A stretch of DNA of 43,311 bases from Stutzerimonas xanthomarina (lineage in GTDB: Bacteria; Pseudomonadota; Gammaproteobacteria; Pseudomonadales; Pseudomonadaceae), in assembly GCF_003935375.1 (NCBI RefSeq), contig NZ_RHQM01000024.1, positions 1 through 43,311 on the forward strand, given 5' to 3'. Shown one piece after another: positions 1-7,857 of the stretch. Every line of letters starts with the position of its first letter. The stretch's first letter is position 1. Under the pieces are notes generated by a model. The model worked only from the letters and a program-made list of their open reading frames with translations. It ran no database searches and was not told the origin of the DNA. The translations under genes and the position numbers were made by a program.

Positions 1-476
1 ACCATTACCGCTGTCCCCGGTGCCAAGATCGCAGATTGCAGGTCATTATTCACGGGACGACCATTACGCAGTAAAGCTGGTGCACCCTCAGCCCATGCTA
101 TGCAGTCAGGACCGCTAGGCGTGACGGGGGCGTAAACCACACCCAGCACTGGCGTTGCGTTATGCAGCAATCCGATAGAAATGGCAGAGCCCGGCCGCCG
201 ATTGAGGAAGTCGCCTGTTCCATCATTGGGGTCAACAACCCAACTAAATGGGTGGCCTGAAAGCTCGCAGCCCGTTTCTTCTCCGACAAAATCGCAATTA
301 AGGATGTGCTTCAGTCGCTGTCGCAGAAGTACCTCGATTTCAACATCGACGTCTGCCTTAAAGCCAGTGCCCCTTGGGCCGTCTGGTCTATTAAGCTCTG
401 ACTCAATAAGTCGGCCTGCTTCGTAAGCAAGCTGCATGACGGGCTCAAGAAGATCGCTCAGTCGCAGTCCTGTCAT
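1..476 (-). CDS. inositol monophosphatase family protein, 3' end cut by window edge
   Basis: The minus strand is open from an ATG at 476 to base 1 without a stop, giving 158 residues. Two signatures of the lithium-sensitive phosphatase fold are visible: GEETG near residue 65, and a WVVDPNDGTGDFLN block near residue 80 that matches the WVIDPxDGTxxF metal-binding motif. Family members remove phosphate from inositol phosphates, pAp/PAPS or sugar bisphosphates using Mg2+. The substrate here cannot be told, and the C-terminal third is missing. Asn sits where most relatives have Ile or Leu between the two motif Asp residues. The ATG overlaps the TGA of the upstream small gene by one base (TGATG), so it is translationally coupled and probably the last or a later gene of the helicase operon. 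The family assignment is firm; the role is unknown. Confidence 0.85.
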   Translation of the reverse strand, partial: MTGLRLSDLLEPVMQLAYEAGRLIESELNRPDGPRGTGFKADVDVEIEVLLRQRLKHILNCDFVGEETGCELSGHPFSWVVDPNDGTGDFLNRRPGSAISIGLLHNATPVLGVVYAPVTPSGPDCIAWAEGAPALLRNGRPVNNDLQSAILAPGTAVM

Positions 477-778
477 CAGCTCTTTTCCCAGTAGTTACCC
501 TTGCTGACCAAGCCAAAATCCTCAGAGGAAAATGGCTGCTCATCATCGAACATGCCATTGACCATGCGCTCCCGACGCAACCCACTCAGCACCCTGAAAA
601 AGCAGGGCTCACAGAGATGCACCCGGTAGTGCTCCCCATCATGCTGGGAGCCATATCCCCATTGGGCTTCAAGCTTGCCGTATTGGGGACCATACCCGGG
701 AATACGCGTGCCAGAGCGGCACACGTCGCAGATCACATCCTCAACGACATCGACCAATGCCTGCGACTTAATCTCCAT
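476..778 (-). CDS. small conserved protein with two CxxC-type motifs, unknown function
   Basis: I do not recognise this 100-residue protein. It has an early VICDVC (CxxC) and a later HLCEPC (CxxC), an arrangement that could make a single four-cysteine zinc site, with a Gly/Tyr-rich linker (RIPGYGPQYG) between them. I chose the ATG at 778 because a GAGG lies five bases upstream; an in-frame GTG at 802 would add eight residues. It lies 90 bases after the helicase stop and overlaps the phosphatase start, so it belongs to the same operon. A metal-binding adaptor or regulatory subunit is a guess from size and context only. Confidence 0.75.
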   Translation of the reverse strand: MEIKSQALVDVVEDVICDVCRSGTRIPGYGPQYGKLEAQWGYGSQHDGEHYRVHLCEPCFFRVLSGLRRERMVNGMFDDEQPFSSEDFGLVSKGNYWEKS

Positions 779-868
779 CCACACCTCACGACTACGTTCC
801 ACACGACGCCGGCCGGTTATGAATTCATGAACACCAACATCATTGGATCAGCCTCGACTGGCTGAGCA

Positions 869-2269
869 TCAAAAACAAGCCAGTAGCTGCTGCCGATAAT
901 GCTGGGAAAAGCTGACCTGGTAAGCGGGCTCAATTGCAAAGCCACCCAGCGAAATGATGTTCGTAAGCTGCGATCCAATACCCGGTTCTGCACCGCCTAA
1001 CCCTGCACCGTCGAAACCTTCGACATGACCCAAAGTGCCCATCGGCTCAGGCCTGGAGCCTGGAGTAAAACCAGGCATCTGCACATCGCTCATAACTGCC
1101 AGGTCATCCGGCAGGTCATCCGCAATTCGCTCCGCAAAGCCTTGAAGCGTTGGCTCCGCCAACATGAATAGCCATGCCTGGTCATCGAACTCACCTGTGC
1201 GCCGCAGCACTCGCCCTAGCACTTGCCGGTAATGCAGTTCGGTGCGGATACGGCTGAGATAGCAGCACACTTGCAGGCGTGGAATGTCGGTGCCTTCGCT
1301 GATCATTCCGACGGCAATAATCCAGCGGCAGGCGCTGCTCCGAAACGCATTGATCACCTGCTGCGCATCCGGGGTTTTGTTGGTCACGATGCGGCACTCT
1401 TCACCCATTGCTTCTAGAGCCAGGGCTATTTGCTGAGCGTGTTCAATATCGGTGGCCACCACCAATCCGGCGGCATCAGGCTTGATCTGGCGTAGCTCGC
1501 TCAGTTTGCTGCAGCCAAGGTCGAGGATTGGATTAATCACCTCGTCATGACGCAGCAGTTCTTCATAGGTGACAGGTGACTCGCCCAACAGTTTGGCGAT
1601 GCTGGGAAACAGTCTAACAGAGCTATCCGCACCCAATTCTTCCGTGAGTTTCACCTTCTGATTGTCGAGCAGAACAATGCGAGGGGATCGGCACACGCCG
1701 TCGGCAATGGCGTCTTTCAAGCCATAACGGTAATCACAGATCAGATGCCCTTCGGGCGATGAATACCGCGCCAGGGCGATGGCCTTATCGTCTGAACGCC
1801 AGGGCGTGCCAGAAAGGGCAAGCGTGAAGGCGGCACGATCCTGTATTCGATGCAGTATCTGCTGCCCCCAGGCATTGCTGAGCAGCGGATCATGGCCGGC
1901 GCAATGGTGGATCTCATCGAAGACCACCAACACCCGGTAGTCATCAAGAAGCTGCCAGAATCCCTCATCACGGTATTCCATGGCCTGATAGGTATAAGCC
2001 GCGCCCACGGCACCTATCTGGCCGTCGAGACGCCTGCCTAGCACACCCGCAAAGGTCGAACGAAAACCCTCCACGACCTGGCACGACGGCGCAAAGCACA
2101 GCACCAAATCAATTCTGTCCTGCTCAAGCAGTCGGCTGGCCAGTTCTGCAGCCATGCGCGTCTTTCCAGCTCCCGGCGTTGCCTGGCAGAAGAAGTGCGG
2201 CGTGACGGTGAAGTGCTCCAACGCCCGAGTGATGCAGCTGTTCTGCCAGCTCCGTAGCGAGCTGCTCAT
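869..2269 (-). CDS. SF2 DEAD/DEAH-type helicase
   Basis: This is a 466-residue superfamily 2 helicase/translocase. Visible motifs in order are Walker A ATPGAGKT (about 30-37), DEIH (118-121), motif III SGTP (153-156), motif V EGTDIP (about 325-330) and motif VI QVLGRVLRR (349-357). It therefore has both RecA-like domains and is probably an active NTPase. The last 90 residues are Gly/Pro-rich with no motif I recognise. It is compact, with no nuclease domain. Its start overlaps the stop of the upstream 196-residue gene by four bases (ATGA), which implies coupled translation and perhaps a complex. Defence-type function is inferred from the neighbouring type I restriction genes; a repair helicase is the alternative. 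Confidence 0.9.
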   Translation of the reverse strand: MSSSLRSWQNSCITRALEHFTVTPHFFCQATPGAGKTRMAAELASRLLEQDRIDLVLCFAPSCQVVEGFRSTFAGVLGRRLDGQIGAVGAAYTYQAMEYRDEGFWQLLDDYRVLVVFDEIHHCAGHDPLLSNAWGQQILHRIQDRAAFTLALSGTPWRSDDKAIALARYSSPEGHLICDYRYGLKDAIADGVCRSPRIVLLDNQKVKLTEELGADSSVRLFPSIAKLLGESPVTYEELLRHDEVINPILDLGCSKLSELRQIKPDAAGLVVATDIEHAQQIALALEAMGEECRIVTNKTPDAQQVINAFRSSACRWIIAVGMISEGTDIPRLQVCCYLSRIRTELHYRQVLGRVLRRTGEFDDQAWLFMLAEPTLQGFAERIADDLPDDLAVMSDVQMPGFTPGSRPEPMGTLGHVEGFDGAGLGGAEPGIGSQLTNIISLGGFAIEPAYQVSFSQHYRQQLLACF

Positions 2270-2856
2270 CGTGGTGCAGCGAGCGTTTTGAGGGTCTTTT
2301 CGATGGCGCGCAGATGCCCCAAGAGGCGAGAACTGCGATCCCTGGCTTCCAGGTAATCACCTTCAACCTTGTCCCGTAAATGCGGCATCTCGTCCAGAAG
2401 CAGTTTGAATCGCTCTGCCTCGCCCATTGAAGTGAGAAAGTCCAAGCGGATTTCCTTGTGGAGCGCCTCCAACTGCAAATCCATATTGGCTGACGACTTA
2501 AGCGGCAAAGCTTCCACGTCGCGTACTGCCGTGTCTGGTTCGGGCACTCCGGCAGCCATCAGGCTGTTCTCAAAACCGTTGTCGACCAGTTCCAGTTGCA
2601 GATGTACCGGAATCGGCTGCAGGTGGTAGACCTGCCCTCGAACACGGCGGTCCTCGTCCGGAGAAACCCAGCCCGCACGCACTAATCGGCGAATCTGCTC
2701 ATACACATAGCGTCGCACATCGGCGATACGGAATTGTGTGCCACTCAAGCGAGCGGCATAGGCATCGCGCAGCTCGCGGGTCGTAAACGATGTACGCCCG
2801 GGCTCCTGAAGCAGCTCATACAGACGCCTGTCGAAGATAAACGAGGCCGATTTCAT
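2266..2856 (-). CDS. hypothetical protein with predicted winged-helix N-terminus
   Basis: First gene of the helicase operon, 196 residues from the ATG at 2856. A start at 2925 is possible, but it would add 23 residues that run across a palindrome with a TATAAT core, so I prefer the downstream one. Residues 1-80 (RLYELLQEPG, FTTRELRDAY, VYEQIRRLVRAGWV) read like a winged helix-turn-helix: helices followed by a GWV turn and a basic wing. The C-terminal half is helical and charged, and could be a coiled coil or a contact surface for the helicase. No catalytic motif is visible. It probably acts as a nucleic-acid-binding partner of the helicase; the family is unknown to me. Confidence 0.75.
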   Translation of the reverse strand: MKSASFIFDRRLYELLQEPGRTSFTTRELRDAYAARLSGTQFRIADVRRYVYEQIRRLVRAGWVSPDEDRRVRGQVYHLQPIPVHLQLELVDNGFENSLMAAGVPEPDTAVRDVEALPLKSSANMDLQLEALHKEIRLDFLTSMGEAERFKLLLDEMPHLRDKVEGDYLEARDRSSRLLGHLRAIEKTLKTLAAPR

Positions 2857-2887
2857 TGAGGGCACCAGAAGAAATAGCGCGAAAATG

Positions 2888-2901
2888 CGGATTATAATCC
2901 G
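2888..2901. promoter_or_regulatory. perfect 14-bp palindrome, candidate operator/-10 of the helicase operon
   Basis: CGGATTATAATCCG is self-complementary over all 14 bases and contains TATAAT on both strands. It lies 32 bases before the chosen start of the winged-helix gene and 57 bases before the divergent XRE gene, so it could be a -10 element with an embedded operator. Binding by the XRE protein is inference. Confidence 0.5.
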
Positions 2902-2933
2902 TGGCCTATACGTCCGCAAACGCACGATATTGC

Positions 2934-2955
2934 CGCCTCAAGTTGAATTGAGACG
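2934..2955. promoter_or_regulatory. inverted repeat at the XRE gene start, candidate operator
   Basis: CGCCTCAA and TTGAGACG are inverted repeats (7 of 8 bases paired) around a 6-base centre, ending three bases before the XRE ATG. Controller proteins of restriction systems commonly bind such repeats just upstream of their own gene, so autoregulation is plausible but unproven. Confidence 0.4.
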
Positions 2956-2958
2956 GTC

Positions 2959-3180
2959 ATGGATAAGTTGGCGAAGGCGTTAGGGGAACGCATCCGAATG
3001 CAGAGGAAGGCCTGCCGGATTTCCCAGGATGCACTGGCGCTGGCGTGCAGTCTCGACCGCAGCTATGTAGGCCGGATCGAGCGTGGTGAGGTCAACATCA
3101 CCGTCGAGAAGCTCTACCGCATCGCGGGCGAGCTCGCCTGCGATCCTTCAAGCCTTCTGCCACAGCCATCTGAAATCTAA
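2959..3180 (+). CDS. XRE-family regulator, C-protein-like
   Basis: This 73-residue protein is essentially one Cro/C1-type helix-turn-helix: an ALGERIRMQRKACRISQDAL start, the recognition helix LDRSYVGRIERG near residue 35, then a third pair of helices and a short tail. Size and layout resemble the controller (C) proteins that time expression of restriction-modification systems and act as dimers. It is the only plus-strand gene in the island: divergent from the helicase operon, with only 102 bases between the two chosen starts, and convergent with hsdR, with 18 bases between stops. It could control either unit. The ribosome binding site is weak. The fold is certain; its targets are inferred. 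Confidence 0.9.
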   Translation: MDKLAKALGERIRMQRKACRISQDALALACSLDRSYVGRIERGEVNITVEKLYRIAGELACDPSSLLPQPSEI

Positions 3181-3198
3181 CCCGAGCACGTAATACGG

Positions 3199-6100
3199 TT
3201 AGACAGCCGCGCTGCTATTACCTTGCTCCAGCCCCGCCTGCTGCGTCAGCATCTTCAAAATCACCAACGCAAACGCCCGACTCTTGGTCTCGTTATCCAG
3301 CACTTCCAACGACATCTTTTCGTTGTCGGTCATGGCGTCCAGTACGGTATCGAGCACCCTCTTGGGGAACAGGCCATGCATCACCTGTTCGACCGAGTGG
3401 TTGTTGACCTGGGCCATTACATCTTCCTGGCGGCTGATGCGATTGGCGATGCCGGTGAGGAACTGCAGCTGGTCTTCATCGCTCACCTCGGCGCCGAAGA
3501 TATCGTTGAGCGCCTCGATGATTTCCGACAGCCGCTTCTTCTCCGGATCATGGGGCTTGCCGCTGCCCAGCCCTGTAGCCGGATCAAGGCCGTAGTCGCC
3601 TTGCTCCTCACTCAAGCGCAGTTGGTGCTCGGCGCGCTTGGTCAGGCGGTAGTGGGTCAGTTGCAGCTCGCCCACGTCCACGTCGTCCTGATCGAGGCGA
3701 TCCACACGCAGCAGCGGGTGCAGGTGCTTGGCGTACACGCACAGCTGCTCCAGCTCGCGATCCTCGTAGGGAATGATCTGCGACAAAAACTCATACAGCC
3801 GCACGAAGCTTTGCAGGTTCTTGCGGAACAGATCGAGCTGATCCACCTGCTCGCCAGCTTCCTTCACGGCTGCTTCGGCTTTTTTAAGGCCCGCGCTGTC
3901 GCCGTTTTGCTCGGCGGTGCGCTTGAAGTCCAGCGCGTGCTGGCGTGATTCCTGGGCCAGCTTGTAGCGCTTGGCAAAACGCTCCTTGGCCGGCGCGCAG
4001 TAGTAACTGAGCTTACTGGCGGCGGCCTTGGGGGCGAAGAAGGCCAGCGCAAACGCCGCCACCTCTTCCCAGTGGTAAATACCCTCGGCATCCAGCTTCT
4101 TCTGCAGGTCATAGATGAGCTGTGGGTCGGTCACGTCGGTCAGCTCGGCCTTGGTGTAGTACGGCAGGAAGGCGTCGAGAATGTCCTGAGAGTCGTTGAA
4201 GAAGTCGAGGATGAAGGTCGGCTTGCTGTCGCCAAAGGTACGGTTCAGGCGCGACAGGGTTTGCACGCAGTCCACGCCCTGCAGCTTCTTGTCCACGTAC
4301 ATGGCGCACAGCTTGGGCTGATCGAAGCCGGTCTGGTACTTGTTGGCGGCGATCATCACGTTGAAGTCCTGGGTGTCGAAGGCTTCCGCCAGGTCGCGCC
4401 CGTTCAGGCCGGGGTTGAGCAGGCTGCTGCTTTCCGTCACCTCTTCGGGAATCACTCCGTCCGGCAACACACTGCCGGAGAAGGCCACCAGCGGATGCAC
4501 ATCGGTGTAGCCCATCTGCTTCACATAAGCCTGCACCGCCAGCTGATAGCGCACCGCCTCCTGCCGGCTGCTGGTGACCACCATGGCCTTGGCCTGGCCG
4601 CCCAGCAGGTGGCGGATATTGGCGCGGAAGTGCTCGACGATCACCTCCACCTTCTGGCTGATGTTGTACGGATGCAGGCGCACCCAGCGCGCCAGTTTCA
4701 TGCGCGCCTTCTTCGAGTCCACTTCCTCGTCGTCGCCGTCCGGGTGGGCGATCTTCCAGGCGGTGCTGTAGGTGGTGTAGTTCTGCAGCACATCGAGGAT
4801 GAAGCCTTCCTCGATGGCCTGGCGCATGGAGTACAGGTGGAACGCCTCGGGTTTGTTGTCGGCGCTCGCCGGCAATGCCGGATTGGCCGGGCGACCGAAC
4901 AGCTCCAGGGTCTTGGCCTTGGGCGTGGCAGTGAAGGCGTAGTAGCTGATGCGCTCGTTGGGCGCGCGGGCGGCCACGGCGGCGTCCAGCAGCTCTTCGG
5001 CGCTGATCTCTTCCGCGTCCCCTTCGTTTCCAACAACAGCATCGCTGCCGAGAATCTGCTTGAGCTTGCTGGCCGATGAGCCGGTCTGCGAGGAATGCGC
5101 CTCGTCGGCGATCACCGCGTAGCGCCCGCTGGCCAGCTTTGGATACTTGTCTAGCGCATCGAACAGCGCCGGAAAGGTCTGGATGGTGACGATGATGATG
5201 CGCGTCTGCTCGGCCAGCGCCTCGGCCAGTTGCTCGGACTTGCTCTGGCTGCCGATATCGCGGGTGATGCACTTGACCACGCCCTGGGCGTGCTCGAACT
5301 GGTAGATGGTGTCCTGCAGCTGCTTGTCCAGCACGGTGCGGTCGGTAATCACGATCACCGAATTGAACAGGCGCTGGCCCTCGGCATCGTAGAGCGAGGC
5401 CAGCTGATGCGCCGTCCAGGCAATCGAGTTGGACTTGCCGGAGCCGGCGCTGTGCTGGATCAGGTAACGCTTGCCCGGCCCTTCGGCGCGGGTGGTTTCG
5501 ATCAGTGTGTTGACCACTTCCCACTGGTGGTAGCGCGGGAAGATCAGGGTTTCCTTGGTCACGCGGTTGCCATCGGCATCCTCTTTCACGCTCTTCTGCA
5601 GGTGCAGGAAGCGGCCCAGCACCTTGAGCCAGGCATCCGGCTGGAACAGCCGCTGCCACAGGTAGCCGGTGGCGTACTGGCTGTCATCCGGCGCAGGCGG
5701 GTTGCCGGCGCCGCCGTCGAGGCTGCCGAGGTTGAACGGCAAGAAGAAGGTGTCCTTGCCGGCCAGCTGGGTGGTCATCGCCACTTCATCCTGGCTCACG
5801 GCAAAGTGCACCAGCGCGCCGCGTTTGAAGGTCAGCAGCGACTCGGGCTTGCGCGTCAGCGGGTCTTTCACCGGGCGGTCATAGCGGTACTGGCGCTTTG
5901 CGTTTTCCACGCTCTGCTTGAACTCGCTTTTCAGCTCCAGCGTGGCGACGGGAATGCCGTTGACGAACAGCACCAGATCCAGCCGTGGGTTGTACTCGCC
6001 CTCGCGGTAATGGGGGGAATAGGACACCTCCGGCACCACGCGCAGGCGGTTGCACTGGTAGCGCTTGAGGGTGTCCGGGTTCATGCCGTGGTCGGGTTTG

Positions 6101-6402
6101 AAGCTGCACGCCTCGATCTTCACCCCCGGCAGCTTGAAGCCATGGCGCAGCACATCCAGGGTGCCGTCCTGCTCCAGCTCGCGCACCAGCTTCTGCACCA
6201 GCACCGCTTCCGGGTTATTCGGGTTAGCCTTGGCGAACTTGTCCCAACGCTCGGGCCAGGCCTCCTTGAAGTAACCGAGAAAGTCCTCGGTATACAACGC
6301 CGTGCGACGGTCGTAGCCACTGGCCGGGCCGGTGAGCCAGCCCTGGGCGACCATGGCGGTGATGATGTCGTGCTGGAATTGAGCTTCCTTGCTGTCCGCC
6401 AT
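3199..6402 (-). CDS. hsdR: type I restriction enzyme R subunit
   Basis: HsdR is the motor and nuclease subunit of a type I restriction enzyme; it translocates DNA in an ATP-dependent way and cuts far from the recognition site. The 1067 residues carry a PD-(D/E)xK nuclease signature near the N-terminus (D142 in RLDLVLF, then E156 and K158 in LELKSE), Walker A HSAGSGKS (317-324), DEAH (433-436), a FTATPK motif III and a QTLSRLNRTF motif VI. All are intact, so the protein looks functional. The ATG follows directly on the hsdS TAA with no spacer, so translation must be coupled to the end of hsdS. The amber codon inside hsdS may therefore lower HsdR levels by polarity or loss of coupling. Confidence 0.97.
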   Translation of the reverse strand: MADSKEAQFQHDIITAMVAQGWLTGPASGYDRRTALYTEDFLGYFKEAWPERWDKFAKANPNNPEAVLVQKLVRELEQDGTLDVLRHGFKLPGVKIEACSFKPDHGMNPDTLKRYQCNRLRVVPEVSYSPHYREGEYNPRLDLVLFVNGIPVATLELKSEFKQSVENAKRQYRYDRPVKDPLTRKPESLLTFKRGALVHFAVSQDEVAMTTQLAGKDTFFLPFNLGSLDGGAGNPPAPDDSQYATGYLWQRLFQPDAWLKVLGRFLHLQKSVKEDADGNRVTKETLIFPRYHQWEVVNTLIETTRAEGPGKRYLIQHSAGSGKSNSIAWTAHQLASLYDAEGQRLFNSVIVITDRTVLDKQLQDTIYQFEHAQGVVKCITRDIGSQSKSEQLAEALAEQTRIIIVTIQTFPALFDALDKYPKLASGRYAVIADEAHSSQTGSSASKLKQILGSDAVVGNEGDAEEISAEELLDAAVAARAPNERISYYAFTATPKAKTLELFGRPANPALPASADNKPEAFHLYSMRQAIEEGFILDVLQNYTTYSTAWKIAHPDGDDEEVDSKKARMKLARWVRLHPYNISQKVEVIVEHFRANIRHLLGGQAKAMVVTSSRQEAVRYQLAVQAYVKQMGYTDVHPLVAFSGSVLPDGVIPEEVTESSSLLNPGLNGRDLAEAFDTQDFNVMIAANKYQTGFDQPKLCAMYVDKKLQGVDCVQTLSRLNRTFGDSKPTFILDFFNDSQDILDAFLPYYTKAELTDVTDPQLIYDLQKKLDAEGIYHWEEVAAFALAFFAPKAAASKLSYYCAPAKERFAKRYKLAQESRQHALDFKRTAEQNGDSAGLKKAEAAVKEAGEQVDQLDLFRKNLQSFVRLYEFLSQIIPYEDRELEQLCVYAKHLHPLLRVDRLDQDDVDVGELQLTHYRLTKRAEHQLRLSEEQGDYGLDPATGLGSGKPHDPEKKRLSEIIEALNDIFGAEVSDEDQLQFLTGIANRISRQEDVMAQVNNHSVEQVMHGLFPKRVLDTVLDAMTDNEKMSLEVLDNETKSRAFALVILKMLTQQAGLEQGNSSAAV

Positions 6403-7857
6403 TTATACGGCCTCTGCTACTGCTGGTGCGGGGGCTTGGATGCTGGCCGGGGGCTGCCAGCCGCGAACGTCGATTTTGCCGGTGACGGCGGCGGAGATTA
6501 GAGCTGAGCGGCGCTCTTGGAGGAGTGCAATTCCGGACTGCGCTTCGCTAAAGAGCGAGTCGATATTCTCGTTCAGTCTCTGAATAAAGCTAACGATTGA
6601 TTTCTGCTCAGAAACTGGAGGCAAGGCGATTAATCTTGTACTCATTGAGGACAATGGAATTCGAGAGCGAGTTGATCCTGTTGAAAGAATACCTGCATCG
6701 GCATTAGCTCCAGCGGTCAGCTGAAGTGCAATGAATTCAGAGGCTGCCACGTCAGGCATAAGACGAAACCTAAAGCAGTCGGCTTTAACCATCGCGGGAG
6801 CGATGTTTTCTGGTGCTACACAGGCTCTTCCGACAGGGTTGTTGTCATCCCCCAAACCCGCAATCAATACATCTCCAGCAACCACATCACTCTTACCAAT
6901 ATTTTCTCGATAATAGCCAGTATCAATGAATGCTGAGTCAGTATCATTAAACCAACCCGACTTAATGTTTTGGAGGCGTATTACCCTGACGCCCTCATCA
7001 GTCTAATGCTCAGATTTCAAGGCCGAACCAAATGGTCCATCACATCGATCAGATGCGAGGAGGCCAAGTTTTATTACCCTCCAATGCGCCGGTACCTCGC
7101 CCAACCACTCCACTCCGGAGTCTTTCATCGGCACCGTCGGGTCGAGGCCTTTGGTGACGGCGTGGGAGATCACGGCCTGGCGCTTTTCCTTGAGCAGCTC
7201 GATCAGGCGCTGCTGCTCTTCGATCAGCGCGTCGATGCGGGCGGTTTCGTGGTCGAGGAAAGCACCAATCGTTCTCTGCTCGTTAAGCGAAGGGAAAGGA
7301 AGGGATAACTGAACAAAGTTGTTATATCTGAGAGCCTGTCCGTCACGGACAAGGTTGCTCGTATTTTGAAGCGCAGATATGAAAGATACGGATTTGAAAA
7401 GATGCTTAAAAAATCTATTGTCGATTTCTCTATTGGCATAGAGCGGCACATATGCTGAGCTTACAGCACCGCTATAGGAGCAAAATTCCAGCCCGCCTTG
7501 GAAGCTCCGCATACTAATGACAAAGTCATTAACTTCAGCTTTCTTCAAAATATCTCGACCCAAGATAACCTGCATCACCTTCTGGCCTTCAAGCTCTGAA
7601 AATAACCTCTGCGGAATGACGCCATACTTTTGCGAAGCTGTCAGCTGTTCGTCACTCTCAAGAGCCTTAACATTTCTCTCCGAGAAAATGTTTTTGCTCC
7701 GATAGACATACCAGTGACTTGGTATCTCTCCAACCCATTCATGACCGGAATTCTTGTATTCGGGATACTTCGGAAACCTACTCGGGCTATCCCTGCTCTC
7801 GCCCTGTGGGCCAACGGCTGTGCCGTTGTTCAAATTTGCTCCCGACAAATTTGTCAT
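6403..7857 (-). pseudogene. hsdS: type I specificity subunit interrupted by one in-frame amber codon
   Basis: HsdS picks the DNA target of the complex. Reading one frame from the ATG at 7857 gives 484 sense codons broken by a single TAG at 7003-7005 (codon 285). Homology continues without a frameshift: GSALKSEH, stop, TDEGVRVIRLQNI, where relatives usually have Tyr at the stop position. The two S half-repeats start with KNSGHEWVGEIPSHW (35-49) and MKDSGVEWLGEVPAHW (244-259), so the stop falls about 25 residues into the second target-recognition domain. The first product would be one full recognition domain plus the conserved helical region (191-238). A GTG at 6885 could restart the second part. 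The start overlaps hsdM by four bases. TRD-coding DNA is AT-richer than its neighbours, usual for exchanged S genes. Amber suppression or sequencing error are alternatives. Confidence 0.9.

Noticed and set aside
2857..2925. N-terminal extension of the winged-helix protein from the start at 2925
   Set aside because: It would run through the TATAAT palindrome and gives a hydrophobic Arg/Ile stretch unlike the rest; the ATG at 2856 is preferred.
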